A stretch of DNA of 64,000 nt from Echinarachnius parma (GCA_037951105.1 JBAMJV010007722.1:62001-126000), one strand, 5' to 3'; counted from the stretch's first letter, positions 1-12,440 are shown. The notes: a model not told the origin generated them from the letters alone. Numbers and translations are program-made.

Positions 1-1612
1 GGTAGAAAAGTCATGCACACAAAAAATGCACAGGAATTTTTCTCTTAAAGCTAATGATATGTGATGTTGAGAGTCAATAAGAGACAGAGCTTTCGAGCTA
101 CGCAGAATCTTCATCAGAGCTCAGAGGCAGCATTATAATAACCGTGTGATGTTTGATAGATCTCTGTGTATTTCCACTAAGACAGCAGCTGTCGTTGGTG
201 TTCCAGTGTGTGTGTATTGTCTGTACTCTGTGAACGCTAATGGCTTCTCTAACTCTCAAACGCCACACATCACGGCTTGCTGATGATCAAGGGCATATAC
301 TGTAGACTGAGCCAACACATATCAGAGTAGGGGGAATCCCATGACAGAGGCAAGTTGTGCCAAAAATGAATTAATTTTATTGATAGTTATAAAAAACATG
401 TATTCAGAAAGTGCCTAATATTATATGCTCCCAAGTACATGTAGGTGTAAACAAATTCTAGTGAAAAGACAAAAAAGGGCATTGCATGATTCCATAAGGT
501 CAGATTATCGCTATATTTACTTTACTTATTGAGATGGCAATGTAACAAGATACAAACATAAACATTAATTAACAAGTGTTTCTGTTGTTGTTTTTCCCTA
601 GATACTTGTTTGTATTCTCCTATAGGTGGGGGGGGGGGGGGGGGGGGGGGGGGGGGGCTCCCCTTTATCCCAACTGTATAGCCATGCCACCTACATGTAG
701 GAGAAGATTAGCCCCCCCCCCCCCCCACCCTGCTGTTCTACATAATCCATTTATGAAAAGGCGAAAGAATTGTGGAAATGACAGAAATATGTAAAAATAT
801 GGATGGTGTTTGTGCAGCCGGCTATGCCTGTTTTTCTAGGGTCATGTTGTGATTCTGCAGCATGTACAAAATATACAGACTATACACGTGTGATGTACAT
901 GTAGTGTGTTACTAATATCAACCATATATGGCAAAATACATTACAGTTCCACTACACATTACATCAGGAGGGAAAATCCATCTAAAATAACCATTGCATA
1001 CCATCTACATCTATCATTTATGATAAAACTTTACCCAATATGGGTCGACACGTATTCTACATGCATAAGGCTGTCTAGGGGTTGGTGGTAAAAAGGCATT
1101 CATACATATTTAAAAAGCTACATCATTGTTCTGTGAATATAAAAATGTGCCTCCTCTAATAATCGTCAATCATGTTTTTGAAGTGTCTTTTTTTTTTATA
1201 GTCTGTTGTAAAAGTGTAGTTATTACAACGCTTGTTACATAGTGCTGGCGAGTATAGTACAGATGTACAGAAACTGGACATTATTTGTCCTGTTCAAATT
1301 TAGTGCACAGGGCCAAGGGGCACAAATCCAACCCAACCTAGTCACCAGGGTATAGTCAGAACCATTGGCTCTAACCCAGGCCCTAACCCATCAATCTCAG
1401 TACACTGGAAATGATTACTATATGTGAATGGATATGCACAGAGTAATCACCCTACAGTCCTAAAACCATGAAGCTAAAGCTCTTCCGGGCACTGTATAGA
1501 GATCAGTGGATATACTAGGCTGGTCCTGGGTCAGCGTCTAACCCTGCCCCCTAAATCTGTGGTAGATGTTAACATATAAAGAAGAGCGCCACACGTTCAT
1601 CTCTCATTTCTT
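1..1612. other. No gene recognised; intronic or intergenic
   Basis: AT-rich sequence with a pure G run at about 627-657 and a C run near 713-726. The small ORFs here are low-complexity or random. No splice-supported exon is evident on either strand. Confidence 0.5.
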
Positions 1613-1616
1613 TTAA

Positions 1617-2085
1617 AGGGGCATTCCCTCTTTTGCAAGCCAAAAATAATTTAAAAATATAAGTTGCCATATTAACCTCAAATATTATAGATCATGATTT
1701 TTAAAATTTATTCTGAAAAGATTAGGACTTGACAATGTATTTTGGTGGAGTTATGAATTTTATGATTTTTGTTAATATTACCTATAGATTAATAAAATGT
1801 TGGATGACGGTTTAATAACCGAACCTCACAATAATCTGTCTAGCTCCCTCTACATTCGCTGTTGATATTGTATGTGGTATGAATGTGATGCCCACCACCC
1901 ATAATAGATAGCGCCACCAACGAGAGAGATCTGCACAATGAGAGAGATCTGCACAACAGCAGTGATCGCTATGAATGATGGCACCTACGGCTATGAAATT
2001 TCATACGCAGCATAATACAAGTATTATACAGATCTGTACCAAATTTGAAGCATTTTGAAATTTTTGGTAAAGAGGGAATGTCCCT
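1617..2085. mobile_element. TTAA-flanked MITE, family 1
   Basis: The inverted ends AGGGGCATTCCCTCTTTT and AAAGAGGGAATGTCCCT are bounded by TTAA on both sides (1613-1616 and 2086-2089). TTAA targets are typical of piggyBac and Kolobok elements. The interior (~470 bp) is AT-rich and non-coding. Only this copy was found in the window. Confidence 0.8.
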
Positions 2086-2133
2086 TTAAGGAATATCATT
2101 CTGCCGCTAAAACCACAAAATACAAAATGTCAT

Positions 2134-2256
2134 GACTTACATCTGATCATGCGTTGAGCTTGTACGGTACTGAGTAGTTGTCACTGGGCTACTAATACAC
2201 TGCCATCGATGCCATTTCTGGCTTTTCTGGGGGTATATATCAAGTCCACTCTTAAC
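2134..2256 (-). pseudogene. Decayed copy of the SHB-like tyrosine-motif exon
   Basis: On the minus strand this closely matches the second half of the exon at 3048-2883, including the PPEKPEMA-coding stretch and the donor region (GATGTAAGTCATG). An in-frame TAG falls where the functional exon encodes the histidine after AVHQ's valine, and the 5' half and acceptor are missing. It is a tandem-duplicated exon fossil that lies downstream of the functional exon in gene orientation. Confidence 0.75.
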
Positions 2257-2283
2257 ACATTTGTTATCCAATAAAAATACATT

Positions 2284-2660
2284 TCATGACTTATGTCTGA
2301 TCATGCGTTGAGCTCAGCGCAGCGAAAAAAATACACGGGGGCGGCGGGCCAATTCGCCCCCGAAATGCCCAAATTCGGCCCCGAAAAAAAAAATTTCGGC
2401 CCCGAAAAAAAAAAAAAAAAAAAAAAAAAAATGCTTATAAAATGATCACTTACAGCATTATAGCTTATTAGTAGCCCCTGAAATTCGAAAAAGAGCCCGG
2501 AAATTTGTAGCCCCCGAAAATGGAGCCCCCGAAATAAAAATATTAATTTTTTCGCTGGTTGAGCTTCATACGGTACCGAGTACGGTAGTTGTCATTGGGG
2601 TACTATTGAATGCACAGCTATTGATGCCATTTCTAGCTTCTCTGGGGGTATATATATACT
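2284..2660 (-). pseudogene. Decayed exon copy split by a MITE insertion
   Basis: The segments 2284-2314 and 2558-2660 together match the 3' half of the exon at 3048-2883. The reading frame is closed by a TGA after a short stretch. A 243-bp hAT-like MITE (2315-2557) has inserted into it and duplicated GTTGAGCT, so this fossil is older than the MITE insertion. Confidence 0.72.
2315..2557. mobile_element. hAT-like MITE, family with GGGGGCG-rich ends
   Basis: It is flanked by an exact 8-bp duplication GTTGAGCT (2307-2314 and 2558-2565). The ends are CAGCG...AAAAAAAT and its inverse ATTTTTTCGCTG, followed inward by ACACGGGGGCG-type sequence. Eight-bp duplications with CA..TG-type ends are typical of hAT elements. 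It has no coding capacity and contains a ~30-bp A run. Related copies are at 27918-28288 and a one-ended remnant near 21310-21357. Confidence 0.85.
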
Positions 2661-2882
2661 TAAAGGTCATCAAGCGTGGGGATGCTACACAGCGGGTCGC
2701 CATTTTGAACTAGGCTAGTTTGCGCGCACCGCATGACACTGAGCTAACGTGCATTACGCACCGTGTGCAACGCGTACGCAAGATGGCGCCACGCATCTGA
2801 TTTGACGAATCTGAACTACCTTTAATCTATGTCCTCTCTGAATACATTATTTTATTAATTAAATATAAATGTCATGACTTAC

Positions 2883-3048
2883 GTCTGATAATGCGTTGAG
2901 CTTCGTAGGGTACTGAGTAGTCATCCTCTGGGTACTGGTGCACAGCCATTGCTGCCATTTCAGGTTTCTCCGGAGGTATAACTATTCCACTTTCTTTGAC
3001 CGCCTTCAAGACGTCTTTGGGGTCGCTATAATCCTCGGACATGATGGG
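2883..3048 (-). CDS. SHB-family-like adaptor, internal tyrosine-motif exon
   Basis: A strong pyrimidine tract ending AAACAG precedes 3048, and a GTAAGT donor follows 2883. The exon is 166 nt, phase 0 in and phase 1 out, and so is compatible with the phase-0 donor at 37730. It encodes 55 residues starting PIMSEDYSDPKDV. Near the end is DDYSVPYEAQRIIR, which closely resembles the GYMEPYEAQ segment of SHB/SHD/SHE/SHF adaptors; YSDP matches their YSDPFD/YADPFD sites. These tyrosines are phosphorylation and SH2-docking sites in that family. The ATG at 3042 could be mistaken for a start, but the acceptor just upstream argues for an internal exon. Three degenerate copies of this exon lie within 1 kb. 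Later exons, including the SH2 domain, would lie left of position 1. Confidence 0.7.
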
Positions 3049-3149
3049 CTGTTTATGAGGCAAGATTAAAAGAAAAGACAAAAATAGTATTAAAGTATGA
3101 ATCAAATATATAGGAAAAGAACATACTCTTGGACTGAGAATTGTTCTTG

Positions 3150-3240
3150 ATAGGTATAACTATGTTACTTTCTTTGACGACTTTCAAGACGTCTACTCTT
3201 AGGGGTCACTATCATCCTAGGTCCGAGGACATGATGGGAA
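3150..3240 (-). pseudogene. Decayed 5' portion of the SHB-like tyrosine-motif exon
   Basis: The minus strand reads CCCATCATGTCC and then diverges to an early in-frame TGA. It keeps the segment matching GACGTCTTGAAAG-type sequence of the functional exon and the start of its GTIV-coding part. It sits about 100 bp upstream of the functional exon in gene orientation. It has no open frame. Confidence 0.65.
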
Positions 3241-3249
3241 AAGAAACAA

Positions 3250-4110
3250 ATAATTCATTATAATTTGTCATTACCTTTTAAATACATATATTCATGAAAA
3301 TTCTAATTGTGTTTTTCTTAAAATGTCACACTTACAAATGAATTAGATTCACAAGAGAACAGAAAGAAATGGACAAAAGAATGACAATAAAATGCGATAA
3401 AATGAACCTCCGCAATATAGTCATCACAGTATGATGTTCATTTTTATGTGAGATGTGTTTTTCATGAAATGTCACATTTTCAAAGACAGAGGTATAAAAT
3501 GTGCACAATTTATGCATTAGAATCCTAGGGAAAAGGGCAAAATGTGGTAATAAAATGGCATGAAATAAACCCCCTCAATAGTCATCACATTATGAATGTT
3601 CATATTCATGATAAATTTGATGTATTTTTCTTGATATGTCACATTTCAATGTTTAACACCCACAAAGGGTAGACAAATTATTAGCAATTTTGGTAATGTT
3701 GGAATAAATGCCATGAATTTGAATCCATGCAAGTCATCACAATATTGTATTCACGTCATCAAGATGGGTTTGTTTCTTCCCACACAATTCACAAAACTTA
3801 ATATTGCACAAGTCATACTTAAAAGATGTCTAAAAGAACATAGATTTGGAGATAAAATGCCATTTTATTAACCCCTGAAACACCATGTAGTCATCACATT
3901 ATAGTGATTATATTCATGTCACGTTCGTACATGTATTTTTAAAAAATGATACGATTCCATGAACTGTATTGTATGTAACATAAAAAGAATACTCAAGCCA
4001 AAAAGGAAAGTTGTACAATTTGGCAATAAAAGCCATGAAATGAATCTCCGCAATACGGGTAGTCATCACATTATGGTGTTCGTATTCATGTCATGTCCTA
4101 GCATGATTGT
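3250..4110. repeat. Degenerate tandem repeat, ~145-180-bp period, about five copies
   Basis: The motif AGTCATCACATTAT followed by GTTC(G)TATTCATGTCA recurs near 3420, 3583, 3729, 3889 and 4068. Preceding matched stretches read ATAAAATGCCATGAAATGAA. The units are strongly diverged, so this is an old local duplication. No coding potential is apparent. Confidence 0.75.
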
Positions 4111-6150
4111 GTGAGAAGAATATTGGATTTGTGTGATATTACGTCCTGGAATTCTACTACCAGTACCATATCAAGTTTACCGCGCAGTTGATGGGAGTGG
4201 GTGGGTTTGCATACTGTGAGGACGCTATGAGACAACATGTACTTGTAGCTAAAGAAATTTTGGTTGTGAGAATGAATTATTGTATTGCAATTTATTTTAT
4301 AATAGATGTAATTTATAGTAATTATCAATTCTATTTCCATGGGTTTTACAGGCATAAAACAACCATCATGTCAAAGAAAAATTAAAATGTCCATTATCAA
4401 ATAAATAAACATGTAATGTTATTCTCTGTTTATAAATGTTTAGTATTCATTTTTAATTTCAATTAAGAAAAAATTAAAATGAGCAAAGAATATTGGGCTT
4501 CGACTGGTATCAAACCAGAGACCTCCAGATTTTGTTCAATTCAATTAAATTCAATTCAATTCAGTTTACTGAAACCATAAAACAAATAAACAGACATGGC
4601 AATTAAATAATGAAATGTAATTATACAAATGGTTCCAGACCCCATGGAAGCAAAAGCTTGTAAATTGGGGCCCTTTTAGTTTTTTTACAAAGAATAGACA
4701 ATTGTAAATTATATCAGCGATTTGTATCTTAATTCATAGACTGGCCTGTACAGAATAGTTGCGCTATTTCATCAGGGGGGGGGGGGGGGGGGGGGGGCTA
4801 ATGCCTTACAGAAAAATGCGAAATAGATGACAGAGGGTAGATAAAATGTGTATTTCTGTGATCTGATATATAGATGTCCACTGAGTGATGCATGGAAATT
4901 CCACGATAAATGAATGTCATATGACCGAGTTATGAGTGAAAATGCAAAGTTATATTTCCTCATACATTCCACTTAGTTTGTACACAATTGAAAGTCTCCA
5001 ATAGAGAAATTCCAAATCTGAACACCTCAATGGAAAACTTTAAAATCTGTACACTTCAATCATCAATTTGTAATACAAATACAACAAGGTGTGTAAGAAC
5101 CCCTAGAGTTTGTAAAAGTTTGCAGATTTTGACAATGTAACTTGATCCCTTTAACAATGGATCAACTGCGATCTCCACAAAGGGTCAATGGCGTTTACCC
5201 CACAAAGGGTCAATGAACAGGCAGATGATGAAGGCTAGCTGGCATTGCTCTTGAATTACAATTAGGCCTGGTCTTAATTAAGTGGTCACATATGGGCCAG
5301 CAGGTCTGTGTTGACAATTAGACCCCATTAGATCTATAGGACCTATACTCCTACACACTTGGTCCAGACAGGTTCCAAACAGGAAGTCCATGTTTAACGT
5401 TCATTAGTAAGCCAAGTCTATCTATACTATAGGAGCTTTAATTTATGGTGGGTTGATAGGTATTGTGATGCACTGGACTGTACATGTATACATGTACAAT
5501 GTATGCATTACATGTCTAATGTTTATCAGATAATTAGTTAGACCTGAGATGAAACAGATCTACCTATTATCTCTCCAGTACGTACAAGTATCGTAATGTT
5601 TACTTTTGAGTAATATCCAAATACAATTTTGCAGTTGTAAACATGTACTGGAAATGTTAATGTATATACTGGCTTTTATTGAATTCCAGCATAACATGTT
5701 GGATTGACAATACTGTGATGAATGTATACTACATACAACATATGTACATCAGATTACACAAACATGTAATTCTGAAACTAACTGAGATAAAAACAGATTT
5801 CTGAGTAATATCAAAATTAAAATGTTTAATTGTAAAAATTTGATATATGAATATGTTGATTTGTATTTGATTCTTTTTATTTGCAAGCTTCAAAGTTTAA
5901 TTGTATACATGTATTTATGTAGGAAATCCATCATCAGTCTAAATTTTGATTAATATCACACTTTGGTGGTCACTATAGGCAGGTTTACTGCTTTATACAA
6001 GTAGCCGCTAACGCAGGTTTGACTCTACATGTTGATGCAGATTTTCACATTCTTTAATGATCAATTGCAAACGAAAATGCGATACCTCACGGTGCCCCTC
6101 GTTCATTGCCGAGATTATGCAAATGACTCCTGGAAACGGGCTGGATTCAT
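4111..6150. other. No gene recognised; AT-rich intronic sequence
   Basis: It contains a G run near 4777-4797, a weak tRNA-like/SINE scrap near 4495-4535 (B-box-like on the minus strand), and a one-ended remnant at about 5080-5157. That remnant matches one terminus of the TTAA MITE family at 6987-7351. No other structure was identified. Confidence 0.45.
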
Positions 6151-6169
6151 GTTGCCTCGGCGGCGGCGG

Positions 6170-6670
6170 CATGAATAATGGGCCAGCAGATTCAGATTGC
6201 AGTTAGTGTGGGAAAAAGGATGTAATATTTATAAGACGATTTCAATGCAGACAGCACTATTTCTGCGCATAAATCGTGATTAATTTACATGATAGAGCAT
6301 CGTTATATATCCAGTTTTAACCCATTCAAGATGATTGATTTCAATATAAGACATTTATTCTCCATAAACACTGCAGCCCAAGTATATTCAAGGGACTACT
6401 CTTGAAAGGGTTTTTTAAATACAGAATGAATAACAGGACACCAGATTGCAGTTAGTGTAGGAAAGGACGTAATATATTTATACGACCATTTTCAATGTAG
6501 AAAACACAATAATGTTTCTGTACATGTATGTGTTTCTGTGCATAAATTATGACTACAATATTATATATAGAGTTGACAGGTATACGATAATTGTACGTGA
6601 CCAATATAGACATTATCTGAATCATTTAGCATGCAGGTTGCAGTTAGAAGCATTCTCACTAACCATGTTT
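6170..6670. repeat. Degenerate tandem duplication, ~245-bp period
   Basis: AGATTGCAGTTAGTGT followed by GGAAA and a TTTATA(A/C)GAC segment occurs at about 6196 and 6442. A weaker GGTTGCAGTTAG copy lies near 6636. The paired stretches also share the CATAAAT(C/T)(G/A)TGA segment further on. Confidence 0.65.
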
Positions 6671-6986
6671 TTTTACACACATTGTCACTACATGAGAGTA
6701 TGTGGGTAAATGATTGATAATTGATATATACATGTACATGCTGACCGATTGACCCATTCATTCATGACTGGTCCAGAAAATACTCAGGTTGGATAAGGAA
6801 ACAAAAAATACAATAACAAAATTGGAGCCTATGGTATGCAATTCTACCTCATACAATCATTATTATATTTGAATAGTATGTTTATAAAAGAAAGGTATTC
6901 ACTATTGATGCATCAGAAGAAAGTTTCTTAGTCTTACTATCAAAGAATTTCACCGAGCTCTGAAGCCATTCATTCCTGTATCTTAA

Positions 6987-7351
6987 AGGGACTTTAATCC
7001 TCAAAATAAAATTTTCATTCTAGCGGTTCCCTCATACCTTGTTGTATTCGTATTAACAATAAAATCATGGGACAGGTTTCGGTTTTTCAAATTTCCCTTT
7101 CGTTGCAAAGATATGTACGATCGAAGTATTCAGATAAGAAAAACTCTGGGCGAGTTTTTCTTCTGTGTACAAAGTGAGTGCAGTGAGTTATTGAATATCA
7201 CTTTGCATTTTCGCTCATTACTTGGCCATGCAATGTCCATTTGACTTGAAATTTTCACACAATACCCTGTGGATATATGAGATAACAATAATATACATTG
7301 CATCAAACATTCATCACTTTTTTAACATGTCAACAAAGTTAATAGATCCCT
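6987..7351. mobile_element. TTAA-flanked MITE, family 2 (copy A)
   Basis: It is bounded by TTAA at 6983-6986 and 7352-7355 and begins AGGGACTTTAATCCTC. It is the reverse complement of most of 25956-26334, including an internal AAAACTC..GAGTTTTTC hairpin. The two independent copies share the same boundaries, which defines the element well. It is non-coding. Confidence 0.85.
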
Positions 7352-7539
7352 TTAACAACGTGTACATACAAATTTAGTTCTGGTTGACATTAATAAGGAA
7401 AATAGGGGGCATACACACGGCAAACCACCCACATGGCATTTCCACTCCATATATGGGCATTTTAAAGTAGACCCGCAAAGGTCATCCCCTTCCGGACAAC
7501 GATCCAAGTTTAAATCCCACTGTTTACAACTTTGCAATA

Positions 7540-7760
7540 TATATGATCTACCGCACCGACTTCATACATGTACATGCATCTCATTTTTCCAGCTGCAAAC
7601 AATTCACTTCAATGGTATAAATCAATCACTCATTTTGTATAAATCTCAAGTTGGAATCCTATGTTTACTTTTTCAGAAGCCATCTACCGCACCTAAGTCT
7701 TGAACATGTACATGTATCTAATTTTACCCACTGGAAATAATTAATTTTGGTATGACACAC
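7540..7760. repeat. Tandem duplication, ~140-bp period, two copies
   Basis: ATCTACCGCACC, then ACATGTACATG and a TCTCATTTTTCCAGCTG-like stretch, occur at about 7543 and again at about 7682. The copies are diverged. Confidence 0.6.
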
Positions 7761-7939
7761 ATCTCCTATATCTTGGATTCTGTCTTAACACTCGACAGGC
7801 TGTGGTCTATATACATGTATAGAGAATGCATTATACCAAAATTTAACAGTCTTGATAGAAAATTATCAAGACACCATTTGTTTTTATTAAATGACCTGTA
7901 ATCATACATCTGTCCATTTCTTTTCAGGTATACATTTGT

Positions 7940-8030
7940 TTTTAGTAATTTTTTCTTTTGTTGTTGTTGGTGTTGTTATTGTTGTTGGTTGTTGTTGTTG
8001 GGTTTTTTTTTTTGGGGGGGGAGGGGGGAA
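7940..8030. repeat. (GTT)n-rich microsatellite and G run
   Basis: An imperfect GTTGTTGTT tract is followed by T and G homopolymers. The ORF spanning it is low complexity and is not a gene. Confidence 0.8.
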
Positions 8031-8049
8031 TGTTATAAGGCATCTGCCC

Positions 8050-8930
8050 TTGCGCTCACATTTCTACCATACCGTATTCTACTTTGGCAAGTGCTACCAG
8101 CTCTATGTATCTGTAAAAGGGATTCCACCAAACTGCCAAGGCTGCAAATGTATTAGAACTTCATACATTTCTGTCAATTTTCACCAACGTACTGTAGGTC
8201 TAGTGAGAAACATGCTAAAGTAGAACGTGCATTTGATGAAGTTGAACGTGTGTATTTGATGAAGTGAGAACATAGCTCTATCCTTACACATCTACCATGC
8301 TGTATTGTAGTTAGGTTAGTGTCGACAGCTCTATGTATCTGTGAAAGGGATTCCACCAAACTGCCAAGGCTGCACATGTGATAGGACTTCATACATTTCT
8401 GTCAATGTTCTTTACAATGTATGAGAGACATGCATTTGTGGAAGTTGAAACATGCAGATATGTGATGATTGATGACGTTAGCTTTATCCTTCAACTTCCA
8501 CTATGAACCTTTGCATAATTACACTTGGACTACCCTGGCTCTAGCCTGGGCATCTGGAATGATAAAGGGATTTCACCACACTACCAAGTCTGTGAAAGAA
8601 CTTCATAGTACCATAGATTAGTAATGATATTCTCAACAATATAAACAGTACTAGTCATTTGAGAAACATCCATTTTGGAAGTTGAAACACTTGCATGTGA
8701 TGGAAGTTTGAACACAGTCTCTCCTCACACCTACTCTATGAACATCTGTTCATTATACTTGGACTAGCTATAGCATCTGTGAAAAGGATTTCACCAAACA
8801 ACCAAGGCTGCGATATAACTTTATACACTGTACATTGGAGTACTGGAAAGTGACAATTTCGAACAAGATGTGCCTATACATAATGTGCGTTTCATGAAGT
8901 CAGAACACAGCAATCCTTGCACTTACTTTG
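8050..8930. repeat. Degenerate tandem repeat, ~215-230-bp period, four copies
   Basis: GGGATT(T/C)CACCAAACTGCC followed by AAGGCTGC recurs near 8118, 8346, 8565 and 8786. CTTCATACATTTCTG follows about 40 bp later each time, and GAAGTTGAA(A/C) follows that. The copies are diverged. A related fragment starts the next tandem block near 9877. Confidence 0.8.
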
Positions 8931-9870
8931 CTAGGGATCAATTTTTTTTTTTTTTTTTTTTGGGGGGGGGGGGGGGACTGGTGGCCTGGCTGGTCAAGTA
9001 ACAAAGATACTTATCAAACTTTCCTGACCTGAAACCAGAAATGTGTATGAAAAACATAAAACTCTGTTTGAATTGGTTGCCAAGTCAATCAATTAATGTT
9101 GGCATTAATGAATATATATAGTTTTGTTGCCCTGAAGCAAATTTGTTGTGGCGTTGTGCTAATTTTGAACTCTGACTCATAATACAACTTCCAACTACCA
9201 GGCTGGATTGTACTTGAATTAGCAGGATTGGTACTCCATGCCCCTTGGTCTACACCTAGATTCATTCTCTCATTTCATTTACGAGAAAAAAAATGGAATT
9301 TAGAGCCTTTCAGATTATTCAAGTAGAGGGATTATGACCAGGTTTAGGGATATAATTAGGGCTAGGGTTAAGTTCAGGGTTAAGGATTACGTTTGGAATA
9401 GGGGAACTGGGCGTTTCACAAATCATGTAGTAAATGGAATGAGATATGTACTAAAAACAGGTATGTCATATATTCAAGAAAAATAATGTCATATTCTGGC
9501 AAAACAATTTGGACAAAGTCATGTATACATTCGGGCAAAGTCATGTTACTTTAGGACGATATAACGTCATCTTCGGGGAAAAACCGTCTCATGAACGGCA
9601 AAATCTGTTTATTTTGGACTAAAGCATAACAAGCATATTATTTCAGGGCATCAAAGAGGCAAACATCTTCTTTCTTTCGTTTTTGTTTTTGCTTGTCGGG
9701 CGAAAAATGGGTCTACAGGATTATTATTCTGGCAAAACAATCCAGGCCCCCTGAGAAAAAATGTGCTATTACTCCCATGACTAAACCAAGCAACTATTCC
9801 CGAATGGGACCCAGACCAAAATGTGTGTAGACCAAGCAAACATAAACCACATCCCAGTCTAGAGAGGAAT
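8931..9870. other. No gene recognised; contains a decayed dispersed repeat
   Basis: T and G runs lie at 8942-8977. At 9430-9620 short phrases such as TTCTGGCAAAAC, CGGGCAAAGTCATG and GTCATCTTCGGGG alternate. The same style recurs at about 30780-30960. It looks like a decayed dispersed repeat of unknown class. Confidence 0.4.
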
Positions 9871-9876
9871 CTGGTG

Positions 9877-10450
9877 AAGGTATTCCACCAAACCACCAAG
9901 GCTGTGACATCATTTGACCCTGCAACCTCCACACATCAGAACCCTGGAGCAGTTCAAAAACAACAACAAGGAATATATGGAGGGATATGGGGGAAAAAAT
10001 GTTGTGGGAAGTGGAACTGCATTGTATGGATCATGTATTTTAAAGGTAAACAACAGTTTGGGGGATTCCTCAAACTAACATGGTAAAATATTTGCTGGAA
10101 TCTAAGTTGTGACATCATTTGACCCTGCAACCTCAACACCTGAGAACCCTGGAGCAGTTCAAGAACAACAAGGAATATGGAGGGATCTGGTTAAAAAAAA
10201 TGTTGTGGGAACTGCATTATAGGAATCTTTTTATTATTTATAAATCTCAATAACAGAACTTGGGGGAACCCTTAAACAAAAATTGTAACATATTTGCTCG
10301 AAACCAAGTTGTGACATCACTTGACCCTGCATCCTCAACACATGAGAACCCTTAAGTAGTTCAACAACAACAATGAATACAATGGAAACTTGGGGAAATG
10401 TTGTGGGAACTGGTATTATTGGACTTTTTTTTAAAGTTCTGGGGCGGATT
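9877..10450. repeat. Degenerate tandem repeat, ~205-bp period, three copies
   Basis: GTGACATCA(T/C)TTGACCCTGC occurs near 9903, 10109 and 10311. In each unit it is followed by GAACCCT, GTTCAA-AACAACA, a GGAATATGGAGGGAT-like stretch and ATGTTGTGGGAA. ORFs in this block are by-products of the repeat. Confidence 0.8.
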
Positions 10451-11903
10451 TGCACGCTAACAATCTTCAAACTTAGAAAGCGTGGTGATAACTTGTATGA
10501 AAGTAAATTATGGTATTTTAGAGCGTATCCACATTCGTTGAATACTATGCATGATTGAAGTATCTAAATGCTGGTACTTTTGACTATTATTCTTTTCAAT
10601 TCAATAATTTAGGGAGACATTTGAAAAATCAAAATCCATTCAATTTTCTGTAACCATAAGCCAAACAACAAGGTACAAGAGAGGTGTGAATGTGCTCCAA
10701 GTGATTTTTTTTTAATTCGACAAAGTGAAATGCATCACTTTAAAGGGTCCATATAGCCCTTAGGATTGCACACTAAATATTTGAAAATAGATAATCCATA
10801 AACGTAGGTTTCTTTCTACATTTCCACGTGTCTCATGTCTGGATTTCTGGAGCAAGTATTCCTTCAGGTGTGTAACATTACGAGACATTACGAGAAAAAG
10901 TAGAACCAGGAAATTTCACTTCAGGTAACTGCACAGGTTCGTTCCCTTTTAACTTCTCATATTCCATTCCCAGCTTGTGACAAAGAGACATATATACACC
11001 TACAAAACAGGATCTGTAACATGTATCCTAATACTGTCGAGCGTGAGAATGCTACAATTTTGTTACTTCGTGAAGAAAACAAAAATGAATGGGTGGTACA
11101 GTTATAGGTGTCTAGAAGATGTTTACTAACATTTAGAATGTAATTAGAAAAAGGGAGTTATTGTCAGTGTTATAGTACAGTATTTGACTACAAGTGAAAT
11201 GATCAGTGCAGAGCAATTATGAAGTAAAATACAAGTATATCGGGATATTATTAGGAATTTAAAGGTTGACATTTTCTGACGAATTGTCATCATCTGTTTC
11301 TTTCAGATTCTGATAAAGAAACAAAATATGTTAAGTCTACATATATATAGCTTATGTGTGCCTCTTCATATAAATAGTGCTTAGTAAGAAAAAATACTTG
11401 GGGGCTCTGGGTGTTATAAATCCCCAAATGCCTACCCCCCCCCCCCTCCCCCCCCCCCCCCCCCCTTCATCCCCAAACTCACAAGATAATCCAAACATCA
11501 CAAGAGGCCCCATTTAAATCATCATTGAGTTCAATGCCAAACAATTTGCTTCTTTGAGTTCTTATTTAATGCTGGCAAGCTTTTAATACTCCTTCTAAAA
11601 ACAATTTCCCCCGGGCACTACATTATGTCTATTCAGGCTCATCCACCATACTATTTACAGTCACATGTGCATTAGACCTACATGTATGTATATACCTAAA
11701 TTAAATCATAGCCTAATTCTATTTCACACAATGTAAACATACATAATGCAAGCCTCCCACTAACTTTTTTTCTCTACTGGCCTGTTCGGGCTAGTAAAAT
11801 CATACATTTTAATCGTTTATTGTCCCAATATCAAATTTACTTGCCCACTTACTTCTAGATGAGATTAACACGTATGAAATGATATTGTTCTCTTATAGTT
11901 TAA
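10451..11903. other. No gene recognised; C-rich tract and dispersed-repeat fragment
   Basis: A long C-rich run lies at about 11436-11465. At 11755-11860 is a copy of the CTGGCCTGTTCGGGC-type dispersed repeat seen elsewhere in the window. The remainder is featureless AT-rich sequence. Confidence 0.45.
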
Positions 11904-12440
11904 AGGGGTAGTTTAGTTTTGGTAGAGAGGGCGCTGCACATCACAATTTTTTTGTGAGGTAATGCAAAACTGAATGTCGAATTTGAGAGAACATGCAATT
12001 TTAATGGCAGATTAAACTTTATTTGGTCAAAATCGACCCAGAAACGGCTGAAATATCAATACATATATCTGATCTTATAATTATTTGGGGCCCAAATAAT
12101 TAGATGATTTTTTTTTTTTTATTAAAAAAATGCTTGCACTTTTTCACAAATTTTCAAAAGCGTTTTTTAAATAGTTGTTGATGATCTCTCTATTTAATCA
12201 TTATTTCAATAAAACATCACATGCATTATTTTGTATGAAAAATGGTTGAAACCAATGCCTTTCTGGAAAGTGCCCTCTTGTGTTTTAATGGCTCTTTTTG
12301 AATGATAACAGGCTTTTTTACTTAGTCGTTTGTAATTTTGTATACCTTTCGAGCATGGTAGAGTTCTAACTATTAGTTTATAATGTTACTGTCCAGATTT
12401 GGTTACTAAAGTTCAGCCTTACCAAAACTGTACTACCCCT
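11904..12440. mobile_element. TTAA-flanked MITE, family 3 (copy A)
   Basis: The ends AGGGGTAGTTTAGTTTTGG and (C)CAAAACTGTACTACCCCT are bounded by TTAA (11900-11903 and 12441-12444). The interior has a hairpin GGGGCCCAAATAATTA-type core and no ORF. It is the inverse of copy C at 26339-26872 and related to copy B at 20421-20976. Confidence 0.88.

Noticed and set aside
576..794. 72-codon ORF
   Set aside because: It is created by poly-G and poly-C runs.
3043..3105. Hydrophobic start MIHTLILFLSFLLIL read as a signal peptide
   Set aside because: This is the translated pyrimidine tract and acceptor of the exon beginning at 3048.
3250..4110. CRISPR-like array of regularly spaced repeats
   Set aside because: The repeats are long, diverged and in animal intronic DNA; this is a decayed tandem duplication.
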